A stretch of DNA of 7,098 bases from an uncultured Erysipelotrichaceae bacterium (GCA_902766875.1 CACXFI010000121.1:1-7098), one strand, 5' to 3'; shown: positions 1-6,031, counted from the stretch's first letter. A program made the numbers and translations. Notes: generated by a model not told the origin, from the sequence alone.

Positions 1-827
1 GTCATTTCACTTATTTCACCTTCAGGGTCTATTGCTACTATTTGATAACCATTCCTTATATGTGCTCTTAATAGTAATTTAGCTGCAGTAGATTTTCCGC
101 TACCTGAAGTACCTAGTATTATCATATTTGCATTAGTTCTATTATTTTCTTTCTTTATTTGATATAAAAATTGGTTAAATAGAACGACACCACCAGAGAA
201 ATCTACTCCTAATAAAGTTCCTAATCCATCATCTTTAATACTATCAAAAACAAATGGATACATAGCAGCCATTGTTGGAGAAGGCATAGGAGTACCTATT
301 CTTTGTTCAATCTTTTGATTAGGGAAGATTGGTAACATTGATTTTAAAATATTTTCTTGTTCAAACATTAGAGGAACAGCCCTTAATTCCATTGCATCTA
401 GATAATTCTTTAATCCTGTTTTTTTTCTATCTAAAGCTTCTTCAGTATTAGCTGTTATCATAATATGCATTTGAAAATCAAATGTATTAGCTTGAGAGGC
501 AGTAAATTGTTGAATGAAATACTCTAAAGAATCTACGTCTTGTCTAATTCTTTCTTGAATTGTTCTATCTCTTTCATCTTGATATTTCATTTTTAAATCT
601 GATATTTCTTTATTTAACATTTTAGCTAAAACATTAAATGGTACAGGTATATGCTTAATTACTAACTTTATACCGGACATATTGGTTAGGGCTGATAGAT
701 ATCCTGGATTAATATATCTAGGATAAGATATAACTGTTAATATAGTTGCATATTTATCACTTATTCTAAAGAATGAAGGATTTGTAAAATCTAATCCCTT
801 AGGTGCTACTTCTGATTTAAATAACAT
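1..827 (-). CDS. virB4: VirB4-type T4SS ATPase, N-terminal 275 residues (truncated by window edge)
   Basis: This is the motor ATPase of a type IV secretion system. VirB4 proteins sit at the cytoplasmic membrane and power pilus assembly and substrate transfer. Visible are a mixed alpha/beta N-terminal region (residues 1-190), including a charged helical stretch at about 72-105, then a typical VirB4 lead-in (FDSIKDDGLGTLLGVD, 194-209). A perfect Walker A, GTSGSGKST, lies at 239-247 (Lys245), and the next core strand ends in AIDPEGE at 265-271, a VirB4 hallmark. Walker B and the rest of the ATPase domain lie beyond position 1. The ATG at 825-827 is chosen because AAGGCGGTG (835-843) sits 7 nt upstream. 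It overlaps the end of the upstream gene by 11 bp, which implies translational coupling. The protein lacks the usual first VirB4 segment (DWIPI...), which is encoded by the separate gene upstream. The ATPase assignment is firm; the exact subfamily is inferred. Confidence 0.93.
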   Translation of the reverse strand, partial: MLFKSEVAPKGLDFTNPSFFRISDKYATILTVISYPRYINPGYLSALTNMSGIKLVIKHIPVPFNVLAKMLNKEISDLKMKYQDERDRTIQERIRQDVDSLEYFIQQFTASQANTFDFQMHIMITANTEEALDRKKTGLKNYLDAMELRAVPLMFEQENILKSMLPIFPNQKIEQRIGTPMPSPTMAAMYPFVFDSIKDDGLGTLLGVDFSGGVVLFNQFLYQIKKENNRTNANMIILGTSGSGKSTAAKLLLRAHIRNGYQIVAIDPEGEISEM

Positions 828-1389
828 CACTTGTCACCGCCTTAAAATTAGTTCTAACTCCCCCATTTAAGAAATTATCTAATATTACTCTTAAATCCTC
901 ATTAGATGTTTGTGATGCATCTAATCCACAGTTAGCCAAACCTGTAATTAATGTTCTTAATTTTTTATTTATCTCTTCGTTATTTTTTTCTCTAAATAAC
1001 AAATAATATTCTGTATCTGTTACATTATTATCCATAAAATATTCTGCTTTAGTTATATCTTGCATAACTAGTCTTTTTACATCTGGATTACCTATTTGAT
1101 TATATAATAATTCTAAATTAGCTAGATATGTATGTATATCTACAGGTCTATCAGCACTAATTAACCAAAACTCAAAATTAATTGAATTATATAAATTTTT
1201 AAGAGCTATAATAACATTATCTTGAGATATAAAATCTAATATAAAGATATTCCTTGGTACTATTTTTACTCCTGTTACTTTATATTTATTATTTAGTATT
1301 ATACAACCATTTTGTATCCCTTTTATTGGTATCCAATCTTCAGTATAAGGGCTATCTATTTTTTGTATCTTCTCTTGTTGCGTTTTCAT
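817..1389 (-). CDS. Stand-alone VirB4 N-terminal-domain-like (TraC-like) T4SS protein
   Basis: A soluble protein of 190 residues with no signal peptide or membrane helix. Near its N-terminus it has DWIPIKGI (18-25), then beta strands NGCIILNNKYKVTGVKIV (27-44), a helical segment, a strand EFWLISADRP (73-82), a helix to about 122, the strand EYYLLFREK (127-135), and LDASQTSNEDLRVILDNFLN near 156-175. As I recall it, this order resembles the start of TrsE/TraC-like VirB4 proteins, where the segment is fused to the ATPase. Here it is separate, directly upstream of and overlapping VirB4 by 11 bp, so the two products probably assemble as one functional ATPase or a regulatory pair. An upstream in-frame ATG exists at 1413, but only a weak purine run precedes it. 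The ATG at 1389 has GGAGAGG 11 nt upstream and is preferred. The gene overlaps the end of the PrgI-like gene by 38 bp. Function is inferred from resemblance and position. Confidence 0.72.
   Translation of the reverse strand: MKTQQEKIQKIDSPYTEDWIPIKGIQNGCIILNNKYKVTGVKIVPRNIFILDFISQDNVIIALKNLYNSINFEFWLISADRPVDIHTYLANLELLYNQIGNPDVKRLVMQDITKAEYFMDNNVTDTEYYLLFREKNNEEINKKLRTLITGLANCGLDASQTSNEDLRVILDNFLNGGVRTNFKAVTSDVI
835..843 (-). promoter_or_regulatory. Ribosome binding site fixing the VirB4 start
   Basis: AAGGCGGTG on the minus strand differs by one base from the ideal AAGGAGGTG and lies 7 nt before the ATG at 827. It is inside the coding region of the upstream gene, and it supports a true separate start for VirB4 rather than a frameshifted single gene. 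Confidence 0.7.
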
Positions 1390-1681
1390 AGAAACACCAT
1401 CCTCTCCAAACATATTTTCTTCTGTTTGTATAAAAATCTATCATACTCTGTATGGCACATAACATATTATGATAATTAGGTATTGGGATAACTAAGAATA
1501 TGCATACTAGAGCTGGTAATAAACATAATATTACGAGCCAAATATTTCCTATGTCTATAAACATTAAACTAAATAAACTTATTGCTATTCCTGTACCTAA
1601 TATTATTAAATCTATTTCTCTAAATAAATTTAATATAAGTGTACCTTTTTTTGAATTGGCTGGTATTAAATATCCATTCAT
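1352..1681 (-). CDS. prgI: PrgI-family T4SS inner-membrane protein (VirB3-like role)
   Basis: A 109-residue membrane protein. It has a short polar N-terminus (YLIPANSKKGTLI), two hydrophobic helices (about 23-42 and 46-66) joined by a very short turn, and then a basic cytoplasmic tail with NRRKYVWRGW (86-95). Small size, the hairpin and placement directly before VirB4-type genes are typical of PrgI-family proteins in Gram-positive conjugation loci. These are thought to act like VirB3, linking the VirB4 ATPase to the membrane channel. The ATG at 1681 is preceded by AAAAAGGAG with a 10-nt spacer. It starts 17 bp after the VirB6-like gene and its end overlaps the next gene by 38 bp, so it is surely co-translated with both. 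It ends in TAG. The family call rests on topology, size and order more than on a diagnostic motif. Confidence 0.75.
   Translation of the reverse strand: MNGYLIPANSKKGTLILNLFREIDLIILGTGIAISLFSLMFIDIGNIWLVILCLLPALVCIFLVIPIPNYHNMLCAIQSMIDFYTNRRKYVWRGWCFYENATREDTKNR
1401..1407 (-). promoter_or_regulatory. Ribosome binding site of the TraC-like gene
   Basis: GGAGAGG on the minus strand lies 11 nt before the ATG at 1389 and within the end of the PrgI-like gene. It is the reason to prefer this start over the in-frame ATG at 1413. Confidence 0.5.
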
Positions 1682-1698
1682 ATATTTTCAACTCCTTT

Positions 1699-3696
1699 TT
1701 AATGCATTCCCCAACGTGGGCCTCCACGGCTACCATATGGAGATGGGCTGATATTGCTTCTTCTTCTTCCATATTTTTTGTTATGATCGTAAGTATCCCA
1801 ACTTCCTACACCATTTGGTCCACCATATAATGTTCTTCTCAATCCTAATCTTCCTTCAAGAGAATTAAGTCTTCTTTCATGAGTTCTAAAGTCACGTTCA
1901 TTATGAACACCAGGTGTTTCGATAGCAAATCTATCAGCGTCATCAACAAGTTGAGCTAAAGTTGCCGCTGTTGAATTTTCATCTAGCGTTGCTAATAATC
2001 CTCCGTTTTCGTTAAATATTCTTACACCTGTATTAATAGTTTCCTCTTCGCCTTTAGAATTTGTTATAGTACTTGTAATATTTTCGAAATCTAAACCTGA
2101 TTCTCTAGCGGCTTGAATAGCTGATGCCATCCCACCAGTTTTAAAGGCATCGTTTATGGTTCTAGCAGCTTTAACAGTTTTATTTTTACCTAAAGCTTCA
2201 TCAAAAGCTTGATATTCTTGATTTAGGGCATCAAATCTTTCACCTTGTGTTACACCACCTGCTGCCATTATTAATCTTTGTCTATGTCTGTCAAGTCCTC
2301 TATATCCTTGTAATTTCAACCATTCATCCATTCTGTTGTTGTTTTCCTCTCTTTGATGTGCTCTGTCCATGTTTTGACGATAATTGCCTTCAGCAGTTCC
2401 CGCTGCGGCACCACGTACTAATCCTCTTGCTAATCCTGTAAATCTAGCTGCTCCTGTACTACCAACAAAATTTGTAGCAGCTAAAGTGGCTGATCCCATT
2501 AAAAGACCGGCTGCTGCATTTGTTCCACCTAATCCAAAACCTAGTGATGCAGCTGAAGGTTTTCCAGTTAATTCTTGAATTAATTGTGGTGCTCTTCTTG
2601 CAAATAAGAATAATCCTAGTATTAAGACTATTTTTACTAATGGTATTAATGAAGAATCACCAATCTGGCCACCAATGTCAAGGTTATATAATTCATGAAC
2701 AATATACATTACAAAATATATAATTGCTACTCTTATAAATAAATCTATATAAGTAGTAGTTGCTTGTTTAATCCATTTACTTAGCATTCCATCTTTTTTA
2801 GGAACTAAATAGGAAATAATAGGTATAGGGGCTATTATTTGCAAATAAGCAAGTTGTATTACCCTTGTTCCAACATTTAAACTATAGACAATAAGCATCC
2901 ATAATATTACTACTCCAATTACTACTGATAGTAATGTTGAGTATGAATATATATATACTTGTTGAGCTGATGTTGAAGTGCTATTTACGTTATAAGTAGC
3001 TGTAGATTTACTTCTATATGTAAGACAATCACCTGCTAAAGTCATTTCTCCATCTTGCGCTATTTGGGCTAGTATCAGTTCATATTCTACACATTGGTCT
3101 ACTTCGTCTTCGTCGTCTAGAATTGGATTGGGATAATAAAAAGTGGAAAATAGATTTGATTCTAATTGATATCCCCATAATGTCATAGTATTTGTACTTG
3201 AGTTTGCTTTGTCATTAGATACAAAGGCATCTCCTAGTATTATTTTGCCTATAATATTTTCTTCGACTATAGCTTCTTGAATATCAAATGCGATATCAAA
3301 TATTTTTGGGACAAAACCAATTAATACAATTACAACTACCATTCTCTTTAATAAACTAGCCACTCCAAATTCTTTATCATTAGTTTTGTCTGGATTTAAA
3401 AGTAATTGAATTAGGTAAAATATTGAAACAAAAAGCATGATAAGTCCTAGAAGCATTGTTATTCTTTTGTATATTCCGTTTACAATATCAATTTTTTCCA
3501 AAAAGTTTATAGTACTCATTTGAAGAAAAAATTTATAGAAAAAACCAATTAGAGGATAAATTGTATCACAAATTGCAAAACAAAATGTTCTCCAAACATC
3601 CCAAAGTATTCCAGCTGCAGAATCATTTTGTCCAAAAGGAGTAACAACATCTAAAATCGATTGATAATTATTAATTAAATTTATAAAAACACTCAT
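1699..3696 (-). CDS. VirB6-like polytopic T4SS channel protein with long cytoplasmic tail
   Basis: A 665-residue integral membrane protein that probably forms part of the translocation channel (VirB6/TrbL role; compare the Mbov_0396-type transmembrane proteins of mycoplasma ICEs). Hydrophobic segments lie at about 34-58, 78-100, 116-136, 252-273, 282-299, 316-336 and 350-366. Between the third and fourth is a long loop of about 115 residues with an acidic run (DDEDEVD, 194-200) and two Cys (202, 224), predicted to be outside the cell. After the last helix comes a basic RRAPQLIQELTG (367-378), then a Gly/Ala-rich stretch (385-437), then a hydrophilic, helix-prone, charged region (440-640) ending in an Arg/Gly/Ser/Pro-rich tail. 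The tail is cytoplasmic if the topology is right. The ATG at 3696 has AAAGGAG 5 nt upstream and lies 12 bp after the preceding gene. The higher G+C around 2380-2560 follows from the Ala/Gly codons and is not a sign of transfer. Confidence 0.85.
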   Translation of the reverse strand: MSVFINLINNYQSILDVVTPFGQNDSAAGILWDVWRTFCFAICDTIYPLIGFFYKFFLQMSTINFLEKIDIVNGIYKRITMLLGLIMLFVSIFYLIQLLLNPDKTNDKEFGVASLLKRMVVVIVLIGFVPKIFDIAFDIQEAIVEENIIGKIILGDAFVSNDKANSSTNTMTLWGYQLESNLFSTFYYPNPILDDEDEVDQCVEYELILAQIAQDGEMTLAGDCLTYRSKSTATYNVNSTSTSAQQVYIYSYSTLLSVVIGVVILWMLIVYSLNVGTRVIQLAYLQIIAPIPIISYLVPKKDGMLSKWIKQATTTYIDLFIRVAIIYFVMYIVHELYNLDIGGQIGDSSLIPLVKIVLILGLFLFARRAPQLIQELTGKPSAASLGFGLGGTNAAAGLLMGSATLAATNFVGSTGAARFTGLARGLVRGAAAGTAEGNYRQNMDRAHQREENNNRMDEWLKLQGYRGLDRHRQRLIMAAGGVTQGERFDALNQEYQAFDEALGKNKTVKAARTINDAFKTGGMASAIQAARESGLDFENITSTITNSKGEEETINTGVRIFNENGGLLATLDENSTAATLAQLVDDADRFAIETPGVHNERDFRTHERRLNSLEGRLGLRRTLYGGPNGVGSWDTYDHNKKYGRRRSNISPSPYGSRGGPRWGMH

Positions 3697-3708
3697 AATT
3701 ACTCCTTT

Positions 3709-5010
3709 CTATTTTTCTATAATATCTAGTCCACAAGCACTATCATTATTCTTTCTCTTCCATGCATCATTAGTTATATCTAACATAAAATTAATTAATG
3801 TAGGTAATAAAAATATTACTACACCTATTATTAATCTTTTAGTAAATCTAGTTTGAGCTTTCTTCATTTCTTCTTCTTTTCCAGCAAACATCGCTTGAGA
3901 AAAATCAATTATTCCCATTGCAATAATTAATATAGGAACTAATATTTTAACGTATGTTAATATCTTTCTTATTTGTTTTCTTGTTTTTTCTCCTAATAAT
4001 TCATCACAATTAATATCTCCTCTGTGGATTTCTAAATCTAACTTATCAATTGGTTCACATGTACTTGAAGAAAATATGTAAGCGCTTCCTTCTTCAGTTT
4101 CAAGCATGCTGCTATATGTCTTTTCGGTATTTACTATACTAGAAAACATTTTACCTTTAATTTTTGGATTGGCGTATGCAGCTGGTTTCTGAATATCTCT
4201 ACCTAAAATGCCAACCCAGTCAACAACTGTTTGGTAATATATTGATTTGGGGCATTGACCTGTACTCAAATCTACTTTATTAATAGTCTTACCATTCATA
4301 GGATTACCATTTTGTTTAGTATCTTTAGCTAAATCTTTTGAATAATATTTATTTTTTGTTTCTTTTTCAAATATAACACTGTCTGTTGAGTTATAATATA
4401 GATAAATAAATTCATCCTTTTTTTTGTTAACATAGTTATATATACATACTTTATCATAAGTACTTTTTTCACTAAAAGTACTTTCTTTACATAATTCTTC
4501 AGCATCACTATTAGCAGCTGTTTGTTCAATTTTTATATTGGTGTTTTCTAATATTGTATCCGTATCAGAAGAAGAAAAATTCTGAAGTTCTGAAAGATTA
4601 TCGGATACTAAAAATGCACTTTTGTTGTAATATAATATGTACTTGGGACAAGTTGGATTAGTATATATGTTGTTGTTTAATGTTGTATATTTGTTAATAC
4701 TTTTATTATTGGTTTTATCACTATAATCTTCTAAAAAATTACTAACATAAGTAGATGATATACCATAAGTTTGTTTATTATTGCTTGGGTTAAATGCTTC
4801 TACCCCAGTTACCTTTTTATTTTTATCTGTTTGACTATATACTTTTATATTATACGTGTATATAGTATAATAGGTTTTTGTTTGCGATGCTTTAACAAAT
4901 TTGGTATATTCACATGTATATTCTAATTTTTTGGCATATGCTTTATTTACTGGTAAAAATAATAATAACGTAATGATTATTAATAATATAATTCTTGCTT
5001 TTTTATGCAT
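3709..5010 (-). CDS. Large extracellular protein anchored by a pilin-like two-helix T4SS domain
   Basis: A secreted or membrane-anchored protein of 433 residues. A signal peptide occupies 1-26 (basic HKKAR, hydrophobic core, cleavage after AYA). Residues 27 to about 345 are a hydrophilic ectodomain rich in Tyr, Asn, Ser, Thr and Lys, with Cys at 33, 121, 174, 189, 253, 318 and 335. The C-terminus is a copy of the small pilins of this locus: helix 1 (about 351-371, VPILIIAMGIIDFSQAMFAG), a charged cytoplasmic turn GKEEEMKKAQTRFTKR (377-392), helix 2 (393-410), and a last extracellular Cys (426). I do not recognise the ectodomain. By placement it could be a minor or tip pilin, an adhesin, or a VirB5/VirB8-like channel part. 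An in-frame GTG at 5019 is part of the ribosome binding site GAGGTG, so the ATG at 5010 is the start. It has its own promoter and is followed after 12 bp by the VirB6-like gene. Confidence 0.85.
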   Translation of the reverse strand: MHKKARIILLIIITLLLFLPVNKAYAKKLEYTCEYTKFVKASQTKTYYTIYTYNIKVYSQTDKNKKVTGVEAFNPSNNKQTYGISSTYVSNFLEDYSDKTNNKSINKYTTLNNNIYTNPTCPKYILYYNKSAFLVSDNLSELQNFSSSDTDTILENTNIKIEQTAANSDAEELCKESTFSEKSTYDKVCIYNYVNKKKDEFIYLYYNSTDSVIFEKETKNKYYSKDLAKDTKQNGNPMNGKTINKVDLSTGQCPKSIYYQTVVDWVGILGRDIQKPAAYANPKIKGKMFSSIVNTEKTYSSMLETEEGSAYIFSSSTCEPIDKLDLEIHRGDINCDELLGEKTRKQIRKILTYVKILVPILIIAMGIIDFSQAMFAGKEEEMKKAQTRFTKRLIIGVVIFLLPTLINFMLDITNDAWKRKNNDSACGLDIIEK

Positions 5011-5016
5011 ATACTT

Positions 5017-5023
5017 CACCTCT
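5017..5023 (-). promoter_or_regulatory. Ribosome binding site that decides the start of the 433-residue gene
   Basis: AGAGGTG on the minus strand ends 6 nt before the ATG at 5010. The in-frame GTG at 5019 lies within this site and so is unlikely to be used as a start. Confidence 0.75.
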
Positions 5024-5039
5024 ATTTTTTATTATTTTT

Positions 5040-5068
5040 ATTATAACATAGTTGTTAATTATTATAAA
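5040..5068 (-). promoter_or_regulatory. Probable sigma-A promoter for the 433-residue gene and downstream T4SS operon
   Basis: The -10 is TATAAT (5040-5045) with an upstream TG (5047-5048), making an extended -10. A weak -35, TTTATA (5063-5068), sits 17 nt away. It lies in the 87-bp gap after the second pilin gene. I see no clear terminator in the same gap, so some read-through from the pilin promoter is likely. Confidence 0.6.
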
Positions 5069-5097
5069 GTATTTTTTATGTAATAGTGTTTTTTATT

Positions 5098-5499
5098 TTA
5101 ATCTGTGCATTGATCTACGCTACTCCAACACTGATACCATTCTTGAGTTCCTTCTATTCCAGTATTTGTATCTGTAAATAAATTCATAGCTAGTGTTACT
5201 ATTGTTATTACGAAGAATACAGCTACTGCATAAATACATCTTTTTATAAACATAGACTCTGATTTTTTCATTTCATCTTCTTTACCTGCCATTACTGCTT
5301 TAGCTAAATCTATCATTCCCATTATTATTAATCCTATAGGTATTACTATTTGAAATAATGGTACTACTCCATGTTTTACTAATCTTACAGCTGGTGCTAC
5401 ATCATTACATTCTTCTGAGCAAGCTGCATATACAGATAATGGTAGCATTGTAATTAATGTTATCAATATTTTTATAATTAATTTATTATATTTTTTCAT
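5098..5499 (-). CDS. T4SS pilin-like protein with signal peptide (VirB2-like, Mbov_0395-type)
   Basis: A 133-residue two-helix membrane protein, a candidate major pilin or channel subunit. Residues 1-25 form a signal peptide (KKYNK start, hydrophobic core, VYA before the cut). The mature part begins ACSEECNDVAP (Cys27, Cys31). Helix 1 is at about 46-67 (PLFQIVIPIGLIIMGMIDL), followed by the charged cytoplasmic turn AGKEDEMKKSESMFIKR (71-87), helix 2 at about 88-108, and a short extracellular end with WYQCW (121-125) and Cys131. The hairpin with a basic turn is the VirB2/TrbC layout, and AGKEDEMKK is typical of Gram-positive and mycoplasma pilin-like transfer proteins as I recall them. The ATG at 5499 has AAGGAG 7 nt upstream and its own promoter. 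It is paralogous to the next pilin (5599-5928) and to the C-terminus of the 433-residue protein. It could instead be a structural channel subunit that never forms a long pilus. Confidence 0.85.
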   Translation of the reverse strand: MKKYNKLIIKILITLITMLPLSVYAACSEECNDVAPAVRLVKHGVVPLFQIVIPIGLIIMGMIDLAKAVMAGKEDEMKKSESMFIKRCIYAVAVFFVITIVTLAMNLFTDTNTGIEGTQEWYQCWSSVDQCTD

Positions 5500-5529
5500 A
5501 ATATTTCTCCTTAAGCAAATACTAAGTAT

Positions 5530-5558
5530 ATTATATCATTTTAGCATGTTTATATCAA
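5530..5558 (-). promoter_or_regulatory. Sigma-A promoter for the second pilin gene
   Basis: The -35 TTGATA (5553-5558), a 17-nt spacer and the -10 TATAAT (5530-5535) form a near-consensus promoter. A TG one base upstream of the -10 (5537-5538) adds an extended -10. It lies between the terminator of the preceding gene and the pilin start at 5499, with a 5' leader of about 25 nt. Confidence 0.75.
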
Positions 5559-5570
5559 TAAATAGTTTAT

Positions 5571-5600
5571 AAAAAAGAAAAAAGAGTTATAAAAACTCTT
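5571..5600 (-). terminator. Rho-independent terminator after the first pilin gene
   Basis: On the minus strand AAGAGTT (5594-5600) and AACTCTT (5582-5588) form a 7-bp stem with a 5-nt loop, followed by a T-rich run TTTTCTTTTTT. The stem starts inside the stop codon. It is A/T-rich and so only moderately stable, but the long T-tract supports termination. It separates the first pilin gene from the promoter of the second. Confidence 0.7.
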
Positions 5601-5928
5601 AATATTGTCCCCAACAAGTAGCCCAATTACCAGCTGCTCCAACATCTGATTTGCCCGCAGCATTTGTTGAAACTAAATTAAACACTAATGTTACTATAGT
5701 AACTACAAAAAATATAGCTACAGCATATAAAGCTCTTTTTAATAGCATTGATTGAGCTTTTTTCATTTCATCTTCTTTACCTGCCATTACAGCTTTACCT
5801 AGATCTAGCATTCCTAATACTATTAAAATAATAGGAATCCCTATTTGAATAATTGGAATGATTCCGTCTTTAATTAATTTAATTAAAGGTGCTAAATTGT
5901 CACATATAATATCCATTGTATATACCAT
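5599..5928 (-). CDS. T4SS pilin-like protein without signal peptide (VirB2-like, Mbov_0395-type)
   Basis: A 109-residue two-helix membrane protein, paralogous to the pilin at 5098-5499. A short N-terminus with one Cys (Cys9, in IICDNLAP) leads to helix 1 (about 24-43), the charged turn AGKEDEMKKAQSMLLKR (49-65), helix 2 (about 66-87), and an extracellular end with NWATCW (101-106). The hairpin and turn are shared with its paralogue, but no cleavable signal peptide precedes the hairpin, so membrane entry would rely on the helices themselves. Start choice: an ATG at 5940 directly abuts AAAAGGAG with no spacer. The ATG at 5928 is 12 nt from it and is preferred, although 5916 is also possible. 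The gene has a strong promoter and a terminator of its own, which suggests high-level, separate expression as expected for a major pilin. Confidence 0.82.
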   Translation of the reverse strand: MVYTMDIICDNLAPLIKLIKDGIIPIIQIGIPIILIVLGMLDLGKAVMAGKEDEMKKAQSMLLKRALYAVAIFFVVTIVTLVFNLVSTNAAGKSDVGAAGNWATCWGQY

Positions 5929-5940
5929 GTCTTCACACAT

Positions 5941-5948
5941 CTCCTTTT
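5941..5948 (-). promoter_or_regulatory. Ribosome binding site of the first pilin gene
   Basis: AAAAGGAG on the minus strand is immediately followed by an ATG (5940) with no spacer. This places the more likely start at the ATG 12 nt further on (5928). Confidence 0.65.
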
Positions 5949-5958
5949 CTTCTATTTA

Positions 5959-5987
5959 AGAATACTATAAAAATTGGATTATGTCAA
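5959..5987 (-). promoter_or_regulatory. Strong sigma-A promoter for the first pilin gene
   Basis: The consensus -35 TTGACA (5982-5987), an exact 17-nt spacer and the -10 TATTCT (5959-5964) lie just upstream of the ribosome binding site at 5941-5948. It has the best -35 in the window. It is divergent from the glycosyltransferase promoter, and the two -35 elements are only about 14 bp apart. Confidence 0.75.
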
Positions 5988-6001
5988 TGTTTATAGTTTT
6001 T

Positions 6002-6031
6002 TTTACAAAATTATATATTAAGTGATATAAT
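6002..6031 (+). promoter_or_regulatory. Sigma-A promoter for the glycosyltransferase gene
   Basis: TTTACA (6002-6007), an 18-nt spacer and a perfect TATAAT (6026-6031), with TG at 6023-6024 giving an extended -10. It leaves a leader of about 40 nt before the start codon at 6077. Confidence 0.7.

Noticed and set aside
817..1389. Pseudogene reading of the TraC-like/VirB4 pair as one frameshifted gene
   Set aside because: Both genes have their own start and ribosome binding site, and the overlap is a normal coupled arrangement. No damaged segment is seen, though homologue comparison could reopen this.
1500..1830. Plus-strand reading frames of 63-83 codons across the PrgI and VirB6 ends
   Set aside because: They run antisense to well-supported genes, have no credible ribosome binding site, and their peptides show no recognisable family features.
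2247..2723. Three plus-strand reading frames of 64-67 codons opposite the VirB6-like gene
   Set aside because: They mirror the low-stop composition of the Gly/Ala-rich and membrane-coding parts of the gene on the other strand; no start signals.
4329..4529. Minus-strand 66-codon frame inside the 433-residue gene
   Set aside because: It lies out of frame within a convincing longer gene and reads as a low-complexity Lys/Ile/Val-rich peptide typical of AT-rich shadow frames.
5040..5070. Direct repeat TTATAATAA in the gap before the 433-residue gene as a regulator site
   Set aside because: It is very A/T-rich, and one copy is the promoter -10 itself; chance is the simpler explanation.
5419..5430. 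Lipoprotein signal (lipobox) before Cys27 of the signal-peptide-bearing pilin
   Set aside because: The residues before the Cys are VYAA, with Tyr at -3, which is a poor lipobox. VYA fits an ordinary signal peptidase I site better.
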